Source of the DNA: Salipiger pentaromativorans | GTDB taxonomy: Bacteria > Pseudomonadota > Alphaproteobacteria > Rhodobacterales > Rhodobacteraceae | DNA: 64,000 bases | Direction of reading: 5' to 3' | Assembly: GCF_024721115.1 (NCBI RefSeq) | Contig: NZ_JAMDHK010000005.1 | Location: 124,001-188,000, forward strand | Shown: positions 1-8,582 of the stretch, piece by piece | Layout of the letters: the number at the start of each line of letters is the position of its first letter | How positions within the stretch are numbered: the first letter of the stretch is position 1 | Position numbers and translations under genes: made by a program | Notes under the pieces: model-generated | What the model was told of the DNA's origin: nothing | Databases searched by the model: none | Seen by the model: only the letters and a program-made list of their open reading frames with translations

Positions 1-2
1 TT

Positions 3-1322
3 TCGAGTATTTTTCAGCCCGCGATCTGCTGGACAGTTGTCACAACCGGCCGCAACGGATTTAGGCTTCACTCTGATGGTTTTATATTCGATGCCGCAGC
101 CGGTCTCTGCCAGCCAAAGACCGACGTCGAAATCGAGTATCTGCTCGGGCTGTTGAACTCAAAGATCACAGAAGCAGCTTTGCCTTTGATCAATCCAACG
201 ATCAACCTTCACCCGGGTTATCTATCTTCACTTCCCGGCCTCGCGGTAAAACAGAACGATCAAGTTCGATCCCTTCGAGATCTCGCAAAATCCGACTGGG
301 ACGCCTACGAAACCTCCTGGGATTTCACCACGCTTCCGCTGCTATCGCCCGATCACCGGGAAGAGACGCTGGAGGCCAGCTATGCCAACCTCCGCGCCCA
401 CTGGCAGGGCATGACCGATGTAATGCAGCGGCTGGAGGAAGAAAACAACCGCATCTTCATCGATGCTTATGGCCTTCAGGACGAACTCACCCCCGAAGTG
501 CCGATCGAGGAAATCACGCTCACCTGCAACCCTGCCTATCGCTATGGCGTGAAGGGTTCGGAAGAGGACCGTGAGGCACGGCTGCGCGAGGATACGGTGG
601 CCGAATTCCTCCACTATGCCGTGGGCTGCATGTTCGGACGCTACAGCCTCGACGCGCCCGGCCTGATCCTCGCCAATCAGGGCGAAGGGATTGAGGACTA
701 TCTGGCGCGCGTGCCGGAACCCAGCTTCGCACCCGACCGCGATAACGTCATCCCGGTGCTGGATGCTGACTGGTTCGCCGATGACATCGTCACCCGCGCC
801 CGCGATTTCCTGCGCGTCACCTTCGGCGAGGCGAAGTTCCGTGAAAACCTCGCCTTCATCGAAGCCGCCCTCGGCAAGGATCTGCGCCGCTGGTTCACAA
901 AGGATTTCTTCGATTATCACGTGCGTCGCTATAAAAAGCGCCCGATCTACTGGATGTTCTCCAGCCCCAAGGGCAGTTTCAATGCGCTGATCTATATGCA
1001 CCGCTACCGGCCCGACACGGTCTCGGTCGTGCTGAACCAATATGTGCGTGAATTCATCCATAAGCTGGAGGTGGAGCGCACACGGCTGGAAAAGCTGGCC
1101 GTCGATCCTGCCGCTACGCCTGCCCAGCAGACAAAGGCGCAGAAGGAAACGGCCACGGTCATCAAGCAGATCGCCGAGCTGACCGAGTGGGAACGCGAAG
1201 TCGTCTATCCGATGGCGCAGCAGAAGATTGCCATCGATCTCGATGACGGGGTGAAGCGCAACTATCCGCTGTTCGCCGGTGCGCTGAAGCCGATCAAGGG
1301 GCTGGAGGCTGCGGATGACTGA
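3..1322 (+). CDS. pglX: BREX type 1 DNA methyltransferase PglX, C-terminal part (5' truncated by window)
   Basis: PglX is the adenine-specific DNA methyltransferase of BREX; it marks host DNA so that phage DNA can be told apart. The frame is open from base 3 and has no start in the window. A TTG near base 153 is internal, because the sequence before it (GLLNSKIT context) is typical of the target-recognition region of large N6-adenine methyltransferases. The visible part holds the C-terminal region, including YSLDAPGLILANQGE and YKKRPIYWMFSSPKGSFNAL, which I know from BREX-1 PglX. The catalytic NPPY motif would lie upstream, outside the window. It overlaps pglZ by 8 bases, so the two are probably translationally coupled. 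brxA, brxB and brxC should lie to the left. Confidence 0.9.
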   Translation, partial: SSIFQPAICWTVVTTGRNGFRLHSDGFIFDAAAGLCQPKTDVEIEYLLGLLNSKITEAALPLINPTINLHPGYLSSLPGLAVKQNDQVRSLRDLAKSDWDAYETSWDFTTLPLLSPDHREETLEASYANLRAHWQGMTDVMQRLEEENNRIFIDAYGLQDELTPEVPIEEITLTCNPAYRYGVKGSEEDREARLREDTVAEFLHYAVGCMFGRYSLDAPGLILANQGEGIEDYLARVPEPSFAPDRDNVIPVLDADWFADDIVTRARDFLRVTFGEAKFRENLAFIEAALGKDLRRWFTKDFFDYHVRRYKKRPIYWMFSSPKGSFNALIYMHRYRPDTVSVVLNQYVREFIHKLEVERTRLEKLAVDPAATPAQQTKAQKETATVIKQIAELTEWEREVVYPMAQQKIAIDLDDGVKRNYPLFAGALKPIKGLEAADD

Positions 1323-3822
1323 CCGCATCACCGCCGGCCTGATGCGCCTTTATGAGGATCAGGGGCACCGCATCGTCTTCTGGTATGACGCCGCCCGTGA
1401 TCTCCGCGGGGCGTTCGATTCGGTGGACCTGCCCGGCGTCACCAAACTGGAGATCGCCAACAACGAATTCGGCCTGAAATACCGCATGTTGCGGCAGGAA
1501 CCGAAGGCGCGGTTTCTGCTCTACAAGGATGGCCCTGAGCCACCGATGCCTGAGAACTGGCTGCTGGATGTACAACTGGCCAGCGCCATCTTTCGCGCCG
1601 ATCAGGCAGCGATCTGGGTCGCGGATCTCGGCATTCCGGCGAAATACGAAGCCGCCGTGCGCGATCACGCCGAATTCTACCGTTCCGGCAAACGGTTGGA
1701 AGCGCTGCGCGCGATCGAGCGCGAGCGGCCTTCGCAAAGCGCCAATGATGTCCGCCGCAAGATGCTGGCAGTCTGCGCTGGTGCGGATGGCGATCTCGAT
1801 ACGGTGATCGAGGCGTTGCTGGCCGAACTGGCCGAAGGCTGTGATGACGCGCTGAAGCTGATGGATCGGGTCGGGCTGACAGAGTTCTTCTGGAAGGACG
1901 TGGCCGCGCGTTATGGCTATGCGGCGGATGCGCCGGATTTTCAGGATTTCGCCATCACGCTGTTTTCCAGCGCTTGGGCGCGGGCCATGGGAGAAGCTGC
2001 CCCCCTGAACACCGATGCCGCGCTGATGTTCCGCCGCTGGAGCGCCTCGCGCCGGTGGGGTGAAGCGTTCGAGAAGCTGTCGGGCGATTATCAGGACGTG
2101 CTGAAGATCAGGGACAATCTGGCCTCCCGCGATTTTCGCACCCTCATGCCGCATGATCACTTCGAGGAAGTGGACCGGAGGATCGTTGTCGCCATCGTTG
2201 AGGGGCTTGCCCGGCAGAGCCTGTCGGCGACAGATGTGCTGAAATGGGTACGCGATCGCCGCCAGAGCCATTGGTATAGCCGTTACGCGGATGTCTATCA
2301 GGCCATTGGCTATGCGACCGAGTTTCAGCAGGCGCTAGCCGAGGCTGATCTGACGATGACCAGCCTGTCCGATGGTGTGAAGCGCTATTCCGCAAGCTGG
2401 TTTCGACTGGACCAGCTCTATCGCAAGTTCATCTATCACATGCAGAAAAGCGGTCAGTCGGGGCTGCTGTCCGCGCTCTATGAGGCGGTTGAGAACCGCT
2501 ACACCACGAATTTCGTGCTCAAGTTGAACGATGCCTGGCAGGATCAGGTGGCTCGCCTCACGGACTGGGCGGTCCCGGGCTTTCCACGTCAGGTGGATTT
2601 CTACCGGGGGCAGGCTGCTGAATACCGGCGCAAGGATCAAAAGGTCGTTGTCATCATCTCGGATGCGCTGCGCTATGAGGTGGCCGAAGAGGCGCTGCGC
2701 GAGATCCGCAAGCTCAATCGGTTCGATGCTGAACTGAAGCCGATGATCGGGGTTTTGCCGAGCTACACCCAGCTCGGCATGGCGGCACTCTTGCCGCACC
2801 GACAACTGGGGATTCGCGATGACAATGATCTGGTGCTGCTGGATGGTGAAAGCACCATGGGGGCCGCCGCTCGTGAAAAGGCGCTGGCTGCGGGCCGGGC
2901 TGGAGACCGGGTAAAGGTTCTCGCGGCGAAGGATTTCATGAATCTGGGATCATCGGAGGGTAAAGACCTCTTCCGGGATCATGATGTCCTCTATCTGTAT
3001 CACAACCAGATCGACGCAATTGGCGACAAGCTCGCCACGGAGGAAAATGTCCCCGCCGCGGCAGAGACTACCATCGAGGATCTGGTGAAGCTGGTGCGGA
3101 AGCTGACCTCGGCCAATTTCTCGAACATCTTGATCACCGCCGATCACGGATTCCTGTGGCAGCACAAGGCTCTGGAAGAGAGCGGCTTCGCGCTGAGCGA
3201 GCCGGAAGGCGAGATTGTTACACGAAACCGGCGCTTCGTGATCGGCCGGGGCCTTAACAGCAGTGGCGGCATGAAGAAGTTCTCTGCCGCACAGCTTGGG
3301 CTGGAAGGTGAGCAGGACATTCTGATCCCGAACTCGATCAACCGCCTGCGGGTTAAAGGATCAGGCAGCCGCTTTGTCCATGGCGGGGCGAGCCTGCAGG
3401 AGATTGTCCTGCCGGTTCTGCGTGTCGGCAAGCAGCGCAAGGAGGATGTCGGGCAGGTGTCTGTGCAGATCATTCCGCCACCCCGCGCTCAGATCACCAC
3501 GGGCCAGATCCAGGTCACCTTCTTTCAGGCGGAGCCAGTGACCGACAAGCAACAGCCCCGGCAGGTGCATACAGCCATCTTTGCTGACGATGGAACACTC
3601 ATCTCTGACGAAGCCGAGTTGGAATTCGATTTCACGTCTGAGAACCCGCGCGAGCGCGAGCTGTCGCGGAGCTTCCTGCTGTCCAAGGCGGCAGACGCCT
3701 ATAACAATCAGACAGTCTTCCTGAAGCTGCGAACGCGCATCGGCAAGACCAGCCATTTCGAAGATCACGCTTCGCAGCCGCTGCTGCTGAAACGCGGGAT
3801 CAGTACAGATTTCGATTTCTGA
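1315..3822 (+). CDS. pglZ: BREX-1 alkaline-phosphatase-fold protein PglZ
   Basis: PglZ is the core alkaline-phosphatase-superfamily protein of BREX, needed for both methylation and phage exclusion. The 835 residues match the usual length of BREX-1 (type A) PglZ. The N-terminal IVFWYDAARDLRG stretch is typical. The metal-binding fold is seen in VVVIISDALRYEVAEE (about residues 445-460) and ILITADHGFLW (about 605-615), which supply the Asp and His ligands. A beta-rich C-terminal region with LQEIVLPVLRV follows. It starts inside the end of pglX (ATGACTGA overlap) and stops 7 bases before brxL, placing it mid-operon. Confidence 0.93.
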   Translation: MTDRITAGLMRLYEDQGHRIVFWYDAARDLRGAFDSVDLPGVTKLEIANNEFGLKYRMLRQEPKARFLLYKDGPEPPMPENWLLDVQLASAIFRADQAAIWVADLGIPAKYEAAVRDHAEFYRSGKRLEALRAIERERPSQSANDVRRKMLAVCAGADGDLDTVIEALLAELAEGCDDALKLMDRVGLTEFFWKDVAARYGYAADAPDFQDFAITLFSSAWARAMGEAAPLNTDAALMFRRWSASRRWGEAFEKLSGDYQDVLKIRDNLASRDFRTLMPHDHFEEVDRRIVVAIVEGLARQSLSATDVLKWVRDRRQSHWYSRYADVYQAIGYATEFQQALAEADLTMTSLSDGVKRYSASWFRLDQLYRKFIYHMQKSGQSGLLSALYEAVENRYTTNFVLKLNDAWQDQVARLTDWAVPGFPRQVDFYRGQAAEYRRKDQKVVVIISDALRYEVAEEALREIRKLNRFDAELKPMIGVLPSYTQLGMAALLPHRQLGIRDDNDLVLLDGESTMGAAAREKALAAGRAGDRVKVLAAKDFMNLGSSEGKDLFRDHDVLYLYHNQIDAIGDKLATEENVPAAAETTIEDLVKLVRKLTSANFSNILITADHGFLWQHKALEESGFALSEPEGEIVTRNRRFVIGRGLNSSGGMKKFSAAQLGLEGEQDILIPNSINRLRVKGSGSRFVHGGASLQEIVLPVLRVGKQRKEDVGQVSVQIIPPPRAQITTGQIQVTFFQAEPVTDKQQPRQVHTAIFADDGTLISDEAELEFDFTSENPRERELSRSFLLSKAADAYNNQTVFLKLRTRIGKTSHFEDHASQPLLLKRGISTDFDF

Positions 3823-3829
3823 GGTGCCG

Positions 3830-5911
3830 ATGTCGACCCTTGATGACAAGATCAATGAGCATTTTGCCGGTTTCGTGGTCCGTAAGGACCTGGTGAAGGC
3901 CGTGAAGGGGAACGCCATTGTCCCCACCTATGTGCTCGAATACCTTCTCGGCCAGTATTGCGCGACCGATGACGAAGCCTCGATTGCGACAGGCATCGAA
4001 ACGGTCAAGGACATCCTGCGCAAGCACTACGTCCATCGTTCCGAAGCGGGGTTGGTACAATCAACGATCAAGGAGCGTGGCCGCTACAAGGTCATCGATC
4101 AGGTTAGCGTGGCGCTGAATGAAAAGACCGATGCCTATGAGGCGGTCTTTGAAAACCTCGGTATCAAGCGGGTTGCCATCGACAGCGCCACGGTAAAGGC
4201 GCACCCGAAACTGCTGGTTACGGGTATTTGGTGCATCGCCGATGTGCAGTACGAGTTTTCGGAAGACAGCCGGATCTCCCCCTGGATCATCGACACGTTG
4301 AAGCCGATCCAGATCGCCCGTGTGGACTATGACGGCTATCGCGAGACGCGGGACAAGTTCACCACCGAGGAATGGATCGATCTGCTGATGCAGAGCATCG
4401 GCTTTGATCCGTCACTGTTCGGGCGCAGGTCAAAGCTTTTGCAACTGTTGCGCCTGGTGCCATTTGTTGAGCGCAACTACAACCTCATCGAGCTTGGTCC
4501 CAAGGGGACGGGAAAATCTCATATCTATTCCGAGTTCTCACCCCATGGTCAGCTGATCTCGGGCGGTGAAATCACGGTTCCCAAGCTTTTCGTGAACAAT
4601 TCCAATGGCCGGATCGGATTGGTCGGCTTTTGGGATGTCGTGGCCTTTGACGAATTTGCCGGCCGCGAGAAGACGGCCAACAAGGCGCTTGTCGATATCA
4701 TGAAGAACTACATGGCAAACAAGCAGTTCTCTCGTGGTGTAAATCCGATGGGCGCCGAGGCCAGCTTCGCCTTCGTCGGCAACACGGACCATAACGTGCC
4801 TTGGATGCTGAAAAATACGGACCTGTTCGAAGCTCTGCCGCCGCAGTTCCACGACAGCGCCTTTATTGATCGATTGCATGCCTATCTGCCCGGATGGGAG
4901 GTCGACATTATCCGGGGTGAGATGTTCACATCTGGCTATGGGTTCATCGTCGACTATCTGGCCGAAATCCTGCGCCATCTGCGTGCGGAGGATTTCTCAC
5001 ACCGGCCAGATCGCTATTTCACCATTCCGGTTCAGACCCATATCCGGGACCGTGCGGCGATCAACAAGACCATGTCAGGTCTGCTGAAGCTGATCTTCCC
5101 GAATGGAGGCGAGACTGAAGCCGAAGTTGAAGAACTGCTGCGCTTTGCGATTGAATGCCGAAAGCGGGTGAAGGATCAGCTCCTGCGGATCGACAGCACC
5201 TTTGAGGCAGCAGATTTCCATTACATCGCATCGGATGGCGCAAAGCGCGCCGTCGCCACGCTGGAGGAAGAGGAGTTCCCCCAGTTCTACCACCGTCGAT
5301 CAACCGACGATGGAAGTGAAGGTGTGAATCAACGAGAGATTGGGTTGGTAACGGCAGAACCGGTCTCAACGGTGGCTGCTTCCGCAGCACCTGCCGTTGC
5401 CGCTGCCCCGCACTCACCCCCAACTCCCGGACATGTCGTTTTCACAGAAAACCGCAAGGGCATCAGTTTCGACAAGATCTTTGGTCCTTGGACGGATGGT
5501 GCGACGCGGATTATCATCACAGACCCCTATATCCGGAAGTTCCATCAGGCACGCAACGTGATGGAACTGATCGAGATGCTAATCCGGCGTAAACAGCCTG
5601 AAGATCAGATCGCTGTGCATCTTGTCACGGCTCCGGACGATGGGAACATCCAGGAGCAGCGAGAGTGCTTGGACGGGATTGCTGAAGCCTGCACAGGCAC
5701 GGGCGTCGATTTCACATGGGCCTTTGATGGGAGCGGCACTCTCCATGCACGCGACATCACGACGGATAACGGCTGGAAGATGGTTCTGGATCGCGGATTG
5801 GATATTTTCCAGCCAACGCCTCGCAAGATGAACGGTTTCTCGCTCGGAGAACGGATGCAGGAGCACCGGATGGTCCGTGGTTTCTACGTGACTTATGTCG
5901 AGAACCTTTAG
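3830..5911 (+). CDS. brxL: BREX AAA+ protein BrxL with a MIT_C-like C-terminal domain
   Basis: BrxL is the AAA+ factor of type 1 BREX. I chose ATG 3830 over GTG 3824 because GAGG at 3821-3824 sits 5 bases before it; this gives 693 residues. The AAA+ core has Walker A ELGPKGTGKSH (about residue 225), a Walker B-like VVAFDEFAG and FAFVGNTDHN. Canonical BrxL then ends in a Lon-like peptidase domain. Here, after a Pro/Ala-rich linker (about residues 515-540), I see instead FGPWTDGATRIIITDPYIRK, NGWKMVLDRGLDIFQ and FSLGERMQEHR, the signature of the phospholipase-D-like C-terminal domain of eukaryotic MITD1 (MIT_C). The identity as BrxL is strong. The domain swap is my reading and would change how the protein binds its target. 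Confidence 0.9.
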   Translation: MSTLDDKINEHFAGFVVRKDLVKAVKGNAIVPTYVLEYLLGQYCATDDEASIATGIETVKDILRKHYVHRSEAGLVQSTIKERGRYKVIDQVSVALNEKTDAYEAVFENLGIKRVAIDSATVKAHPKLLVTGIWCIADVQYEFSEDSRISPWIIDTLKPIQIARVDYDGYRETRDKFTTEEWIDLLMQSIGFDPSLFGRRSKLLQLLRLVPFVERNYNLIELGPKGTGKSHIYSEFSPHGQLISGGEITVPKLFVNNSNGRIGLVGFWDVVAFDEFAGREKTANKALVDIMKNYMANKQFSRGVNPMGAEASFAFVGNTDHNVPWMLKNTDLFEALPPQFHDSAFIDRLHAYLPGWEVDIIRGEMFTSGYGFIVDYLAEILRHLRAEDFSHRPDRYFTIPVQTHIRDRAAINKTMSGLLKLIFPNGGETEAEVEELLRFAIECRKRVKDQLLRIDSTFEAADFHYIASDGAKRAVATLEEEEFPQFYHRRSTDDGSEGVNQREIGLVTAEPVSTVAASAAPAVAAAPHSPPTPGHVVFTENRKGISFDKIFGPWTDGATRIIITDPYIRKFHQARNVMELIEMLIRRKQPEDQIAVHLVTAPDDGNIQEQRECLDGIAEACTGTGVDFTWAFDGSGTLHARDITTDNGWKMVLDRGLDIFQPTPRKMNGFSLGERMQEHRMVRGFYVTYVENL

Positions 5912-6035
5912 CTTCGTCGGTCGTGTTGGCGGGGCAGGTCCGGCTACGCGCTCGGCGGGAAGCGAGAAGTCGACCTCGATGCCCAAGCCCTCATCCTCGT
6001 TACAGTTTTCCTGATCAGCAGATTGCAGGCCATTC

Positions 6036-8582
6036 ATGCACTACCCCTTCCTCGTCATTGATCCGCGCTCCGGCCTGCAATACCGCCTAACCGATACCGG
6101 TCTTGCCGAATTGTCCCTTGCCCCCATTTCTGCCGAATGGGCGCCGGGGCGTGCCATTGCCGAGGCGCCTGACCCGGTCTGGGCCGAAAGTCTTGCCAAT
6201 GCGCCTGTCGAGACGATCTCGGCGGTGACCGCCGCGCTGACGGATCTTGTGCTGGCCACGCCGGATCTGAAGGTGCCGAACGTCGATCACCTGCCAGACA
6301 GCCGCGCCAAGCGGCATCTCTTGGCGCTGGTCGCGTTGTGGCAAAGGTTGGGGGATGCGCTGCCAGAGGGGCTGGCACCGATTTCCCATGTGCTGGCCCT
6401 GCCGCATGGGGCGTTCCTGGGCTCGTTGCCGGTGGTTGAAGGTTCGCTGGATCCTCTAGCTCCTGCGGCGCTGCAGGCGCTTTTTGCCCGGTTGCGGGAC
6501 GAGTTCGGCACTGTTCCCGCAAGCGCCTATACGCCCCGGGCCGCAATCGGCAGCCGTCTGCACGCGCTGCAGGGCGGTGTTTCAGCGCAGGATATCGAGG
6601 CCGGGGTTCTGGATGACAGCCTCGCGTTCTATGGTCTGCGCGATCCCGCCGCCTGCGCCGATTTCGCCGCCGCCCAAGCCCGGGCGCTGATTGAGTCCGG
6701 CGTTTCGGCCCGTGAAATCGCCGTGCTGTCGGGCGATGATCTGCGCCAGATCGCGCGCGCTTTCTCAGCCCAGGGAGTGCCGCTCTCGGGCCTTCCGGGC
6801 CAATTACCCGAGCGAGATGTCATTGGCGAGACCGCGCTACATCTGGCGCTGGCCAAGCGACCGCCAACTCCGGCTATGGTCTTGGCGAGCCTCGCGCTTT
6901 CTCCTTTGATGCCCTGGGCGGCACAGACCGCACGCGATCTTGCCGAAAGCCTCATGGGTGGCGATTTCCGAGGCGCCATCCTCACGGACACGCCCGCACA
7001 TAAGGAACTGTGGGACGATATCCGCGCCTCGGCCGGCAGCTTGCCGCAGCTGCGATTCCTGCTGGACCGGATCTGCGAGCGGATCGGAAAAGGCGATCAG
7101 GTCCGCGCGCGGCTGACTGTCCCCCCCGGCGAAGGCACGCCGGATTGGGAGATAATCCTGCGTGGCATTCAGATCGCGCCGCCCATGGTTGCGGACCCCG
7201 ACCGCAATCTTGAAGGCGTCAGCCTCTGGTCCGCGCATGAAAGCCCGTGGCGCCCATGCCGCCATCTGATCGTCAGCGATTTCACCGACGGGCTTTACCC
7301 AACTCGCCCGCGTGCCAATCCGCTGTTTCTTGACAGCGAGATCGCTGCGATACACGCGGGAACCGGCGTTCACCTTCGCGGTCGGGCCGAGGGGCTGGCG
7401 CAAAGCCTCGCGTTACTTGATCAACAGCTTCAGGCGGTTTCCGGCAGCGTCACCTTCCTCATCCCATGGCGCGATCTGGCGGGCGGGCGCTTGCAACCTT
7501 CGGCCGGGTTGTCGCTGGTGGCGCGGGCGGTGGCGGGCGTTGAGGATGCCAGCGATCTGATCACCGATCTGTCGCGTCAGAGCCCTGCGGAATGGCCGAT
7601 TGCGTATCACCATCTGATGCCGGTGTCGGAACCCGCGGAATTGCCTGAGGAGCTTACTTTCCCGGGGCATCACCTTCTGTCCCTTCGTCGGCGCGATGAC
7701 GGCACCGCCAAACCGCAATCGCCCTCACGGCTCGAGACGCTGCTTGTCAGCCCGCTCGCCTGGCTTCTGGCCGAGGTTGGGGCCGAGGATATGTCTTGGT
7801 CGACCGAAGAACTCGACGTGATGGCAAGGGGCAATATCGCCCATGATGTCTTTGAGCATGTCTTCCTGAAGGATCAGCCGTTCCCGGAAACCGAGGCGCT
7901 GGCAGAACTGATCCCCGAGGCCTATGACCGCGCGCTCACCCGTCACGCGGGCTATCTGCGCAGCCCGTCATGGGAGATGGAGCGCCGCGGTTTGGAGCGT
8001 GAGATCATGGCGGCGGCCCTGCGCTGGCGCGACCACTTGCTGGCGCTCAATGCCAAGATCATCGGCAATGAAATCTGGCTGGCCGGTGAGGCGCATGGCA
8101 TCAATCTGCATGGCAAGGCCGACGCGATCCTTGAACTGCCTGATGGTGCGCTCTTGATCATCGATCACAAGAAAAGCGGCACCAAGGGCCGGCGGCAGCG
8201 GATGGAGGCGGGCTGGGATCTGCAGGCAGGGCTTTACGCCGATATGATAGCGCGGCCCATGCGGCGCGAGGGTGACGGCATGGACCCGCTGATCGGCCGC
8301 AAGGTGGCGGTCGCCTATCACCTGATGAATGATGGCGGGCTGCTGACTTCGGGTCTGGTCTTGCCCGAGGGCTCGCCCGCTCGCGACATGGGCGATGCGG
8401 TGAATGCCGGGGCGGTAGCCAAGCTGGCGGAACGCTTGGCCGAACTTGGTGCAGGCCGGGTCGTGCTGAACACCTCTGAGGATGCGGCCTTCTTCAAGAA
8501 AGAAGCCGGCTTCACCCCCTATGCGCTGACCGATGGCTCGGCCCTGGTCACCGCCTTCATCCGCACGCTCGAGGAGGAATGA
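6036..8582 (+). CDS. AddB-like inactivated helicase with PD-(D/E)XK nuclease domain
   Basis: 848 residues, resembling the AddB subunit of AddAB-type helicase-nucleases. The middle has the UvrD-like C-terminal fold without a working ATPase: HLIVSDFTDGLYPTRPR followed by NPLFLDSEI is the AddB-type motif. The C-terminal PD-(D/E)XK nuclease shows GNIAHDVFEH (about residue 600), GKADAILELPDGALLIIDHKKS (Asp, then Asp-x-Lys, about 695-715) and LQAGLYADM. I see no Walker A motif and no obvious iron-sulfur cysteine set. It is the first gene of a five-gene overlapping operon and lies 124 bases after brxL. The Shine-Dalgarno sequence is weak, so readthrough from BREX is possible. It is a defence-island paralogue, not obviously the housekeeping recombination AddB. 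Confidence 0.75.
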   Translation: MHYPFLVIDPRSGLQYRLTDTGLAELSLAPISAEWAPGRAIAEAPDPVWAESLANAPVETISAVTAALTDLVLATPDLKVPNVDHLPDSRAKRHLLALVALWQRLGDALPEGLAPISHVLALPHGAFLGSLPVVEGSLDPLAPAALQALFARLRDEFGTVPASAYTPRAAIGSRLHALQGGVSAQDIEAGVLDDSLAFYGLRDPAACADFAAAQARALIESGVSAREIAVLSGDDLRQIARAFSAQGVPLSGLPGQLPERDVIGETALHLALAKRPPTPAMVLASLALSPLMPWAAQTARDLAESLMGGDFRGAILTDTPAHKELWDDIRASAGSLPQLRFLLDRICERIGKGDQVRARLTVPPGEGTPDWEIILRGIQIAPPMVADPDRNLEGVSLWSAHESPWRPCRHLIVSDFTDGLYPTRPRANPLFLDSEIAAIHAGTGVHLRGRAEGLAQSLALLDQQLQAVSGSVTFLIPWRDLAGGRLQPSAGLSLVARAVAGVEDASDLITDLSRQSPAEWPIAYHHLMPVSEPAELPEELTFPGHHLLSLRRRDDGTAKPQSPSRLETLLVSPLAWLLAEVGAEDMSWSTEELDVMARGNIAHDVFEHVFLKDQPFPETEALAELIPEAYDRALTRHAGYLRSPSWEMERRGLEREIMAAALRWRDHLLALNAKIIGNEIWLAGEAHGINLHGKADAILELPDGALLIIDHKKSGTKGRRQRMEAGWDLQAGLYADMIARPMRREGDGMDPLIGRKVAVAYHLMNDGGLLTSGLVLPEGSPARDMGDAVNAGAVAKLAERLAELGAGRVVLNTSEDAAFFKKEAGFTPYALTDGSALVTAFIRTLEEE

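Noticed and set aside
342-1331. Long antisense reading frames under pglX and other GC-rich genes
   Set aside because: They mirror real genes in another frame, have Arg/His-rich composition without domains and have no ribosome binding sites.
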